Positions 8,049 to 14,689 of a stretch of 64,000 nucleotides of DNA are shown here, piece by piece. The translations under genes were made by a program, and so were the position numbers. The DNA is from Oscillospiraceae bacterium. Its GTDB lineage: Bacteria; Bacillota; Clostridia; Oscillospirales; Oscillospiraceae. A model generated the notes under the pieces. It had not been told where the DNA came from. It was given only the letters and a program-made list of their open reading frames with translations, and did not search any database. Numbering within the stretch: position 1 is the first letter of the stretch; every line of letters starts with the position of its first letter. Location: the NCBI GenBank assembly GCA_902779945.1, contig CACZDN010000008.1, positions 62,001 through 126,000 of the forward strand, given 5' to 3'.

Positions 8049-8918
8049 ATGAGCAACACACCGGTTCATCTGAGAGGCCGGCACTGGGACGCAGCCGGCG
8101 TGCTGGACACGGCGCTGGGCATGACGCAGGACGACGTGAACGCGCGGCTTATGGCGGCTGCCGGGACGGACAGCGCAGGCGCGCACAACGCCGTGTACCG
8201 CGGCAAAAGCCTCGGCACGGCGGTCACAGCCGCGCAGTACGAGGCCATCGACGCGGGGACCTTCGAGGACCTGTACATCGGCGACTACTGGACCATCGGC
8301 GGCGTCAACTGGCGCATCGCGGCCTTCGACTACTGGTATCACACCGGCGACTCGGACGAGGCCCTCGCGACGCCGCACCATGTCGTGATCGTGCCGGAGG
8401 ATTCGCTTTACAGGGCACAGATGCACAACACCGAGGGCGGCGCGGTGGACCCGACATACGACACGCTGGACGGTGCTTATGTCGGCTCCGACATGTACAC
8501 GGAAAACCTCGACGAGGCGAAAGCGATCATCGGCGCCGCCTTCGGCGAGAGCCACGTCATGACGCACCGGGAGTTTTTCGTGAACGTCTGGGACGGCGAC
8601 GCCGCGGTCTACGGCGCGTGGTACGACTCCACGGTTGACCTGATGAACGAGCTGATGGTCATCGGCGCGACCGCCTTCTCGTGCCAGAGGCCGACGGCGG
8701 ACAAGACCCAGCTGCCGCTGTACGCCATGAATCCGTGGCTGATCAGCAACGGCAGACAGAAGGGGATCTGGCTGCGGGACGTGTCGAATACCGGGGCGTA
8801 CTTCTGCCGGGTCAACGGCTCGGGCGAGTTCGGGACGCAGAACGCCACCCAGACCATCGGCGTCAAGCCCGCGTTCGCGATCTGCGCCGTGCGGGAGGAA
8901 GAGGAGGAAAACGCATGA
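8049..8918 (+). CDS. DUF6273 / C-type-lectin-like phage adhesin, copy 2 (possible DGR target)
   Basis: ATG 8049 lies 7 bases after GGAGG; an in-frame TTG at 8043 is too close to it. The 289-residue product shares with copy 1 the segments AGTDSAGAHNAVYRGKSLG, AAQYEAIDAGTFEDLYIGDYW, NWRIAAFDYW, HHVVIVPEDSLY, HREF and VDLMNELMV, but its N-terminus is different (NTPVHLRGRHWDAAGVLD). The C-terminal segment from WLRDV to VKPAFAICA is strongly diverged from copy 1. The stop overlaps the next gene by ATGA. It probably displays a ligand-binding lectin-like domain on the tail. A role as a diversified receptor-binding protein is inferred from this pattern. Confidence 0.75.
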   Translation: MSNTPVHLRGRHWDAAGVLDTALGMTQDDVNARLMAAAGTDSAGAHNAVYRGKSLGTAVTAAQYEAIDAGTFEDLYIGDYWTIGGVNWRIAAFDYWYHTGDSDEALATPHHVVIVPEDSLYRAQMHNTEGGAVDPTYDTLDGAYVGSDMYTENLDEAKAIIGAAFGESHVMTHREFFVNVWDGDAAVYGAWYDSTVDLMNELMVIGATAFSCQRPTADKTQLPLYAMNPWLISNGRQKGIWLRDVSNTGAYFCRVNGSGEFGTQNATQTIGVKPAFAICAVREEEEENA

Positions 8919-9217
8919 AGACCGCAAGCATTCTTTTCAGAGACGGCACCGCGCTCACTGCGGAGCGCAACGGCGACAGCTTCATCCTGAACGGGAAGCC
9001 GGACTTCCCGGAGGATTTGTCCGTCGTGCATGTGACGGACGACGAGGGCGAGCGCATCCTTCGCAGCGTGAAGGTGCTGGACTGCGCGAGCATCGACGGG
9101 CGGTACTGGTTCGTCCTCGCGGAAAAGTCGAAGAGCGAGCTCCTGCGGGAGCTCATCTTCGAGAACATCGCGGAGATCGAGGATGCTCTTTGCGAGCTGG
9201 ACAAGGCGGAGGAGTAA
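8915..9217 (+). CDS. Phage accessory protein paired with adhesin copy 2
   Basis: A 100-residue paralogue of the protein at 7506-7853. Shared landmarks are LFRDGTALTAE, FILNGKPDF, EDLSVV and CASIDGRYWF, and it ends in two acidic helices. It starts inside the stop of the adhesin (ATGA), so expression of the pair is translationally coupled. Function unknown; conserved pairing with each adhesin suggests a dedicated partner. Confidence 0.65.
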   Translation: MKTASILFRDGTALTAERNGDSFILNGKPDFPEDLSVVHVTDDEGERILRSVKVLDCASIDGRYWFVLAEKSKSELLRELIFENIAEIEDALCELDKAEE

Positions 9218-9280
9218 CCCCTCATTCACTTCGTGAAAGCTCCCTCAGAGAGGGAACCAAAGATGAAAGGAGATTTGAAA

Positions 9281-9442
9281 ATGAACAGAATCTGGGCAAA
9301 CAGGCTGGAAGCGGGCACGCAGGTATGGGCGGACGTTCCACAGAGCCGCAAGGCCGCCGTTGACGCGATCCTGCGGCAGGACGTGGCCGCCGGCAGGCTC
9401 ACGGCGGAGCACTACACCGAGATCACGGGGAATCCGTTCTAA
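9281..9442 (+). CDS. XkdX-like small phage protein (53 aa)
   Basis: Start chosen at ATG 9281 after GAAAGGAGATTTGAAA. The 53-residue product has the pattern of XkdX-type proteins found next to tail fibre genes in Bacillus and clostridial prophages: NRIWANRLEAGTQVWADVP, then an AVDAILRQDVAAG helix and an ITGNPF end. No enzymatic role is known for the family. It lies between adhesin genes and a beta-rich tail protein. Confidence 0.55.
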   Translation: MNRIWANRLEAGTQVWADVPQSRKAAVDAILRQDVAAGRLTAEHYTEITGNPF

Positions 9443-9454
9443 GAGGAGGCCGCC

Positions 9455-10120
9455 ATGAGTGAAGCCTTTCTGATGAGAAGGGGCGGGAAGAATGACGTGC
9501 TTGACGTCGGCGTCGCGCTCATCTGCGCGAAGTTTCCGACGGGAAGCACCTGCGTCTGCGAGAAGGACGGCAGGCGCCTCTCGTCCGACAGCGCCTCCGG
9601 CGTGGCGGCCTTCTCCGTGCCGGAGGCGGGGACCTGGACCCTGACGATCACGGACGGGGCACAGGTCAAGAGCGGCAGCGCGACCGTCGCGCAGGGGGAC
9701 GTGGAGATCCTCACGCTCGCGTATGATCCAGACGAGCTTGTGATCCTGTCTCCTGACGGCGGGCTTGCCAGCGGCTACAGCGGCGTCGGCGGCGTCGAAG
9801 GCGCAAGGGTCGAAACGGGCGGCAACAAGGTCACGACGTACAACCAGTGCTATCTCTCCCCCGCGATCGACCTCACGGACTACGACACGCTGACGGTCAT
9901 CGGCAAGGTCCTCGGCACGCAGGGAGGATGGGACACGACGCTCTTTGTCGACCCCGACTACAGCAAATGTATCGACTCGAGCGCTGCCGCCCTGACGGAG
10001 AGCATCGGCTTGACGGAGGCGACGCACACGCTCGACGTGTCCGCGCTGACCGGGACGCACTACATCGGCGTCTCAACCGGCGGCAACTCGACCGAGTTTA
10101 CGTATATCGTGCTGGCGTGA
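9455..10120 (+). CDS. Beta-rich phage protein, unknown function
   Basis: A 221-residue protein. The first ~85 residues resemble an Ig-like or carboxypeptidase-regulatory-like fold (VALICAKFPTGSTCVCEKDG, TWTLTITDGAQVKSGSATV). The remainder alternates strands (TTYNQCYLSPAIDLTDYDTL, THYIGVSTGGNSTEF) like a jelly-roll. No signal peptide or membrane segment is present. Its position between tail adhesins and lysis genes fits a tail accessory or host-contact protein. No specific family is recognised. Confidence 0.55.
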   Translation: MSEAFLMRRGGKNDVLDVGVALICAKFPTGSTCVCEKDGRRLSSDSASGVAAFSVPEAGTWTLTITDGAQVKSGSATVAQGDVEILTLAYDPDELVILSPDGGLASGYSGVGGVEGARVETGGNKVTTYNQCYLSPAIDLTDYDTLTVIGKVLGTQGGWDTTLFVDPDYSKCIDSSAAALTESIGLTEATHTLDVSALTGTHYIGVSTGGNSTEFTYIVLA

Positions 10121-10139
10121 CGCCTGGGGAGGAAAAGCT

Positions 10140-10256
10140 ATGTACTATGAATGGGAATGGCTGTCCGATCTTGCGTTGATCCCCGCGTGGGAGATCGCGC
10201 TGCTCGGCTTTGCTGCCGGGGCGCTCGTCGTCGGCCTGATGTGGTTTTTCAGTTGA
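10140..10256 (+). CDS. Small single-pass membrane protein (38 aa) before lysis genes
   Basis: ATG 10140 is preceded by GGGAGGAAAAGCT and the gene ends 10 bases before the lysozyme start. The 38 residues comprise a Trp-rich N-terminus (YYEWEWLSDLALIPAW) and one hydrophobic helix (EIALLGFAAGALVVGLMWFF). The good ribosome site and fit between neighbours support it. It might be a lysis accessory such as a small holin-like or spanin-like membrane protein; the sequence does not decide. Confidence 0.5.
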   Translation: MYYEWEWLSDLALIPAWEIALLGFAAGALVVGLMWFFS

Positions 10257-10266
10257 GGAGGGCGGC

Positions 10267-10920
10267 ATGAGCATCAAAACGATTTATGCGCAGCTGCGCG
10301 CTGCCGGCATGACCAAGGAGGGCGCATGCGGCCTCATGGGGAACATGATGGCGGAGTCCGCCATGATCGCGGGAAACGCGCAGGACAGCTGCCATGTGGA
10401 CGACGAGGCCTATACCTCGGAGACCGACAGCGGGCTCAACGATTTTGCCGGCGACGGCATCGGATACGGCCTTTGTCAATGGACGGAGGCCAGCCGGAAG
10501 CGGAAGCTGCTGGACTACGCGAAGGCGCAGGGCTGCTCCGTCGCGGATGAGGACATGCAGGTGCGCTTTTGCATCCGGGAGCTGCGGGAGGATTTCAGGG
10601 GCATCTGGGACCTGCTGAGGGGCTCCGGGGATCTTCTCGCCTGTACGCGGGAGGTCCTGAATGTTTACGAAAACCCCGCCGTCAAAAACCTCGCAACGCG
10701 GCTGGAATACGCCCGGCAGGCCATGGCGTATTTCGATTATATCGGCGAGGAAGCTGCACCGCGGGAAGAGGAGCGCGGGCCCGACCCCGTCGTGATGGCG
10801 ATGCAGCTCATCCTGAGCGTCCGGGGCCTCTGGGACGAGCCGGACGGCTTCCCGTCTCCGGCGTTTGCGGCGGCGCTCCGGGCCTATATCGGCGAGCTGG
10901 AGGCGAAGCGATATGACTGA
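10267..10920 (+). CDS. Phage tail-type lysozyme / endolysin
   Basis: A 217-residue protein with an N-terminal Phage_lysozyme2-like domain: GMTKEGACGLMGNMMAESAM, with Glu30 as the candidate catalytic acid, and GIGYGLCQWTEASRKRKLLDYA, the conserved substrate-groove segment. The family cleaves peptidoglycan glycan strands. The C-terminal ~50 residues (VVMAMQLILSVRGLWDEPDG) form a small helical tail. No signal peptide, so export would depend on the holin encoded just downstream. It overlaps the next gene by 8 bases. Confidence 0.75.
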   Translation: MSIKTIYAQLRAAGMTKEGACGLMGNMMAESAMIAGNAQDSCHVDDEAYTSETDSGLNDFAGDGIGYGLCQWTEASRKRKLLDYAKAQGCSVADEDMQVRFCIRELREDFRGIWDLLRGSGDLLACTREVLNVYENPAVKNLATRLEYARQAMAYFDYIGEEAAPREEERGPDPVVMAMQLILSVRGLWDEPDGFPSPAFAAALRAYIGELEAKRYD

Positions 10921-11143
10921 CGCATGGGTCGGTTTTTTCGGCTCCGTGATCGTGGGTGTGCTGACGCTCATCGGCGTGCTCGTGAGCAACAGCCGCTCGC
11001 AGGCGGTCACGGAGACAAAGCTGGAGGCGCTCACGCGGGAGGTGCGCGAGCACAACAATTTTGCCAGGCGTATGCCGGTGGTCGAGGAGCAGATACGCGC
11101 TCTCAGCCGCCGCGTCGGCGACCTGGAGCACGAGAACAGATAA
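10913..11143 (+). CDS. Phage membrane-anchored coiled-coil protein (XhlA-like)
   Basis: A 76-residue protein overlapping the lysozyme stop by 8 bases. One N-terminal membrane helix (FFGSVIVGVLTLIGVLV) is followed by a coiled coil (TETKLEALTREVREHNN, VVEEQIRALSRRVGDLEHE). This layout is shared with XhlA-type hemolysin-like and holin-accessory proteins. It sits between endolysin and holin, so it probably takes part in lysis. Confidence 0.6.
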   Translation: MTDAWVGFFGSVIVGVLTLIGVLVSNSRSQAVTETKLEALTREVREHNNFARRMPVVEEQIRALSRRVGDLEHENR

Positions 11144-11155
11144 GGAGGAAAAAGC

Positions 11156-11419
11156 ATGGAGTGGATGGGCATGGCCGGCGTGGCGGCAATCAGTGTGATC
11201 GCCTGGCTCGTCGGCGAGACGGTCAAGCTGACGGCGCTCGAAAACAGGTGGATCCCCGTGATCTGCGGCTTCACCGGCGGCCTTCTCGGGCTTGCGGGCA
11301 TGTACACGATGCCGGAGTTCCCGGCGTCGGACCTCATGAGCGCCGCGGCGGTAGGCATCGTCTCCGGCCTCGCCGCAACCGGCGCGGACCAGATCAGCCG
11401 CCAGATGCGAAAGCAGTAA
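11156..11419 (+). CDS. Phage holin (Phage_holin_5_2-like)
   Basis: An 87-residue protein with three hydrophobic stretches: VAAISVIAWLVGETVK, WIPVICGFTGGLLGLAGMY and DLMSAAAVGIVSGLAATGADQI. The PVICGFTGGLLGLAGMYTMP and VGIVSGLAATG patterns are those of the A118/5_2-type holins of Gram-positive phages. It would form membrane lesions that release the endolysin. TAAGGAGG precedes the start. It is the last recognisable phage gene in the window. Confidence 0.8.
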   Translation: MEWMGMAGVAAISVIAWLVGETVKLTALENRWIPVICGFTGGLLGLAGMYTMPEFPASDLMSAAAVGIVSGLAATGADQISRQMRKQ

Positions 11420-11640
11420 TACGATTATCCGACAGAAGAGTTTGGGCAGCACCGCATAATTCGGCAAGAGCAGATTCCGAGAAAAACCGAGTTCTGATGA
11501 AGACAGTTTTTCGCCGGAATACTTTGTGTATTGCAAGAAAAAGTGACGAGATCAGAGCACGGTTTTTCCGGAAGATGCCGCAGGCGGATTGTGCGGTGTT
11601 GCCTTTGCATCTTTCCGGCCGGATTTGTGCCGGGCTTCGT
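11419..11640. repeat. Family E repeat, partial, split by A2
   Basis: Left end ATACGATTATCCGACAGAAGAG (11420-11440) and, after the A2 insertion, CATCTTTCCGGCCGGATTTG and GTGCCGGGCTTCGTTATCGG continue. The same two halves are contiguous at 33569-33636. The right inverted end found at 33753-33770 is absent here, so this copy is truncated. Confidence 0.7.
11445..11603. repeat. Family A element A2 (full length, 4-bp TTTG target duplication)
   Basis: A 159-bp copy with ends GGCAGCACCGCATAATTCGGC and the complement of GGCAACACCGCACAATCCGC. TTTG flanks both sides (11441-11444 and 11604-11607). The surrounding sequence (ACGATT.TCCGACAGAA.AG to TTTG then CATCTTTCCGGCCGGAT) is found without interruption at 33571-33610, which is the empty site. 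This shows directly that the element moved as a unit and duplicates 4 bp. Confidence 0.9.
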
Positions 11641-11763
11641 TATCGGACCTGACCATACACAAAGGTTGCGCTGCGTCCGCTGCCTTGCCTGACGCAAAGC
11701 TGTTTCGGAAATCTTTCAAACCGCCTTGCCGGATCACAGTATAAAACGCCAAACAAATACAAT

Positions 11764-11901
11764 GGGGCTGTCTCAAAACACCCTGTCATCCTGAGCGAAG
11801 CAAAGCAGAGTCGAAGGATCTTCCTGCAAGAAACCGCAAACAGAAAGATCCTTCGTCACTTCGTTCCTCAGAATGACAAAACGGTAATATGAGACAGCCC
11901 C
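11764..11901. repeat. Family C palindromic repeat (138 bp)
   Basis: Starts GGGGCTGTCTCA and ends TGAGACAGCCCC, with long internal complementarity (GTCATCCTGAGCGAAGCAAAG and AAGGATCTTCC on the left against AAGATCCTTCGTCACTTCG and CTCAGAATGAC on the right). The whole unit can fold as one long imperfect hairpin. A second copy at 25770-26072 is interrupted by another element. The other bases in 11641-11965 show no gene. Confidence 0.85.
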
Positions 11902-11965
11902 GTTTTTTGCGTTCCGTATACCGATGCCTTCGGGCTGAGCGTCCCCCGCGGAGCCCGGCACCCGT

Positions 11966-12652
11966 TCACGTTGCCTTCGGGTACTCGGTGCAGAGCAGGC
12001 GATAGGGCGGCTCGTCCTCCTCAATGGCGGGGAAGCGGCCCTCCGGCGGGTTGAAGCGGTTGTCGTTCGCGTCGTCGTTGACCTGGCTGACCTCGCCCAG
12101 CAGGACGGGGCCGGTGCCGGGCTCAAGCTCAAAGTCGTGATAGAGGGTCGGGTAGATCGTGATGCTCTGCCCCGGGCGGAGCTTTACCTGCGTCCCGGCG
12201 GGGACGACGGTCTCGTACCCGTCGACGTGGATGGTGACAGGGCTCTCTCTGTCCAGCCCCTCGTCCGGAAGAGAGTTGTAGACCCGGATGAGCACCGTGC
12301 CGCCGCCGCGGTTGATGATGTCCTCCATCTTCGTCCAGTGAAAATGCATGGGGCTGTACTGTCCCTCCCGGAGATAGAGGAGCTTCTCGGCGTAGGGCTT
12401 GGGGTATTTGTCCCGCATTTTGAGATTGCCGTTTCGGAGCGTGATGAGGGAGAAGCCAACCTCGTCAAATTTCCCGAGGCCGTAGTCCGTGATGTCCCAG
12501 CCGAGGAGATTGTGGCGCACCTCATCGTATTCGTGGCCCTTTGTGAGCCACTCCTCGGGCGTGAAATGACAGAAGTCGGGCAGGGAAAAGCGGTAGTCCC
12601 GTATCATTTGCTCCATCTCGCGGAGCGCTGCGTTGATCTCGCTGCGTTTCAT
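11966..12652 (-). CDS. D-lyxose ketol-isomerase
   Basis: A 228-residue cupin enzyme interconverting D-lyxose and D-xylulose; members of the family also act on D-mannose/D-fructose. The metal ligands of the characterised enzymes are present: His103 and His105 in PMHFHWTKMED, Glu110 in the same segment, and His172 in YPTLYHDFELEPG. Length matches the family. It starts 16 bases after the stop of the kinase-like gene on the same strand, so the two are an operon, most likely for uptake and phosphorylation of a rare pentose or hexose. AGGAGGAATA precedes its ATG. The assignment is strong; the physiological sugar is not determined. Confidence 0.88.
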   Translation of the reverse strand: MKRSEINAALREMEQMIRDYRFSLPDFCHFTPEEWLTKGHEYDEVRHNLLGWDITDYGLGKFDEVGFSLITLRNGNLKMRDKYPKPYAEKLLYLREGQYSPMHFHWTKMEDIINRGGGTVLIRVYNSLPDEGLDRESPVTIHVDGYETVVPAGTQVKLRPGQSITIYPTLYHDFELEPGTGPVLLGEVSQVNDDANDNRFNPPEGRFPAIEEDEPPYRLLCTEYPKAT

Positions 12653-12668
12653 CGGATATTCCTCCTGC

Positions 12669-14414
12669 CTATGTCAGCGAATAATAGATGGCTCCCACGG
12701 CCTGACCGAACTGGGCGACGGTCACGTCCGGCGCGGCGGCGAGGGCGCGCATGAGCGGCGTCCTGGCAAGCTCCTCGTCCGAGGGGATGAGCTCAATGTC
12801 CTTGACGCCCTCGTAAAAGCCCTGCCGGAGCAGCGCAAAGACGCCCGGCCTCTTGATGAAGCGCCCGAAGAGGAAGCGGCTGTCCGCCTCGGGGCGGAGC
12901 AGAAACTGCATCTCCCGCGTCACCGCGGCGAGGCTGCCGCCGATCTCGCGGAAGACGCCGCGGGCGTTCTCGTCCCCGTCCTCGGCCAGCAGCATCAGAT
13001 GCTCGAGACAGGGCTTGCGCAGGTCCTGCGGCTCGGTCGGGATGACGAGCAGCTCCCCGTCTCTGGCCGTATAGCCCTCGAGCAGCGCGGGGTCGCGTTT
13101 CCAGGCGAGACGGTAGGCCGCCGCCTGACCCATGTAGCGCCGCGCGCCGGGGAGACCGGAGTTTTCGTTGCGCGTGCTGCGCAGATCCTCCGGGGCGTAC
13201 AGGCGGGAGCGGAAGCTGCCGAGGTCGAGGATCACGTCGTACATCTCCATGGGCAGGGACGGGATCACGCCGTCCGCCGTCAGCCAGCCGGTGCCGAGAT
13301 CGGTGCCGAGGCTGTGCGCCACGACGCCGCGGCACAGCACGTCGGCGTCCGCGCTCTCGGAGAGCTCCATCGCGGCGGTGAAGGCGGCCATGTTGCCGTC
13401 GTTCGTGATGCGCACGCGCCCGGTCCTGCGGCAGAGGGCAGAGAGCTCCTCCCGGAGTCCGCCGAGGCGCGCGAAGGCCTCCTCATAATCCACGTCCGCG
13501 TTCCTGCGCAGCCCTTCGGTCTTCGGGGTCTCGCCGCCGAGGATGCGGTCGCCGATGACCACGTCCGGAAAGCTCAGTCCCACGCCGTCGAGCACGTCGA
13601 TCTCCGCACCGAGGAAGCTCTCGGCCTCCTCCACGGCCGCGCGGACCGCGGCGTCGGGGGCGTCCCTGCGCAGCGCCCCGGCCAGCGCGACGTTGACCGA
13701 GACCGGCAGGAGCGCGTGCTCCGCCGCAAGGCAGGCGCGCATGAGGCGCGTGAGCAGCAGGATCGGCTCCGTGATCTCCTCGACATGCCCGTACGCGGCG
13801 GGGTTCCAGTCGTACTCCCGCGTGCAGACGAGCCTGCCGTCCAGCGCCGCGGCGAGCTTGATGTCCGTCCCGCCGACGTCCACCCCGCACAGGGCAAGTC
13901 CGGCGGAGCGCTTTTCGAGGGCACGGAGCTTTTCGTCCAGCGGAGCCGGGGAAGCCTCGGCGGCCCTCTCGGAAAGCGGCTCGTACGAGGCCGCGTCCTC
14001 CTGTTCAAAGCGGAAGGCCCCGCCGCCGCAGCTCGCCGCGATGCGCCCCGCGATGCTCACGACCTTCCCGTAGCCGCGGCGCCGTTTCTCCCGGAGCTGG
14101 AAGACGGTCTCGAGGCTGTCGAAAAGCGCACGGAGCTCTGCGTCGGAAGTATCGAAGAACAGCCGCAGCTCGCGCCCGCTGCAGGCGGCGAGGCAGTTAT
14201 ACACGCAGGCATAGAGAAAGTCCGCCGCAAGGGCGCGCTCCTCCTCATTCTGCCAGCGGGGCAGGGCGCAGGGAAAATCCCGGCGGCTCCCGTCGTGCAG
14301 CGTGAGCCGCAGCGTGACGGGCCGCGCGTCCGGGTCACGGAGAAAGGTCTCGCGCAGATCCGGCAGCCAGAGGGGCCTGTCGGCGCGCGCCTGTTCAAGC
14401 AGTTCAGAGAGCAT
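12669..14414 (-). CDS. ROK/ASKHA-type sugar kinase-like protein (long form)
   Basis: Start chosen at ATG 14414, 9 bases after GGGAGG; the frame is open 28 codons further but without a ribosome site. The 581-residue product has an N-terminal ~170-residue domain of unknown type (WLPDLRETFLRDPDARPVTL...) and then an actin-like ATPase core: GVDVGGTDIKLA is the phosphate-1 loop, RITNDGNMAAF the region around the catalytic Asp, and SLGTDLGTGW the phosphate-2 loop. It is about twice the length of ordinary ROK kinases. Coupled to D-lyxose isomerase, it probably phosphorylates the isomerase product. Substrate is inferred. Confidence 0.7.
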   Translation of the reverse strand: MLSELLEQARADRPLWLPDLRETFLRDPDARPVTLRLTLHDGSRRDFPCALPRWQNEEERALAADFLYACVYNCLAACSGRELRLFFDTSDAELRALFDSLETVFQLREKRRRGYGKVVSIAGRIAASCGGGAFRFEQEDAASYEPLSERAAEASPAPLDEKLRALEKRSAGLALCGVDVGGTDIKLAAALDGRLVCTREYDWNPAAYGHVEEITEPILLLTRLMRACLAAEHALLPVSVNVALAGALRRDAPDAAVRAAVEEAESFLGAEIDVLDGVGLSFPDVVIGDRILGGETPKTEGLRRNADVDYEEAFARLGGLREELSALCRRTGRVRITNDGNMAAFTAAMELSESADADVLCRGVVAHSLGTDLGTGWLTADGVIPSLPMEMYDVILDLGSFRSRLYAPEDLRSTRNENSGLPGARRYMGQAAAYRLAWKRDPALLEGYTARDGELLVIPTEPQDLRKPCLEHLMLLAEDGDENARGVFREIGGSLAAVTREMQFLLRPEADSRFLFGRFIKRPGVFALLRQGFYEGVKDIELIPSDEELARTPLMRALAAAPDVTVAQFGQAVGAIYYSLT

Positions 14415-14453
14415 CGGTCTCGCCTCCCGCAGATCGTCATTTTTATCTTCTAC

Positions 14454-14482
14454 ATTATACTGACAAAGGCGCGGCTTGTAAA
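14454..14482 (-). promoter_or_regulatory. Promoter of the kinase-isomerase operon
   Basis: On the minus strand: TTTACA (14482-14477), 17 bases, TATAAT (14459-14454). The -10 is a perfect consensus. It lies 40 bases upstream of the kinase ATG. Confidence 0.75.
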
Positions 14483-14596
14483 GGGAAACACCCCGCAAAA
14501 CCTCTTTTATCGCCGGCTTGCCCTGCGGCGATGCGGTTTTCTCCGCCGGAAATACGGGCTTTTTTCACGGCCCTGTGAAGATCGTTCGCTCTTTCC

Positions 14597-14626
14597 TTGA
14601 CGCGGGGGGCCTTTGTGTGGTAAATT
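14597..14626 (+). promoter_or_regulatory. Probable malQ promoter
   Basis: TTGACG (14597-14602), 18 bases, TAAATT (14621-14626), about 65 bases before the malQ start. The spacing and -10 are less than ideal, so this is a moderate call. Confidence 0.45.
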
Positions 14627-14689
14627 GATTAAGGTTTTTAAAGAAAATATCCGGGGCTCTGTTCCCCGGTCAGAAAAGGATGGATTGTT

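Noticed and set aside
11420..11965. Prophage attachment site
   Set aside because: No tRNA gene, integrase or direct repeat matching another visible site was found; the gap is fully explained by repeat families A, C and E.
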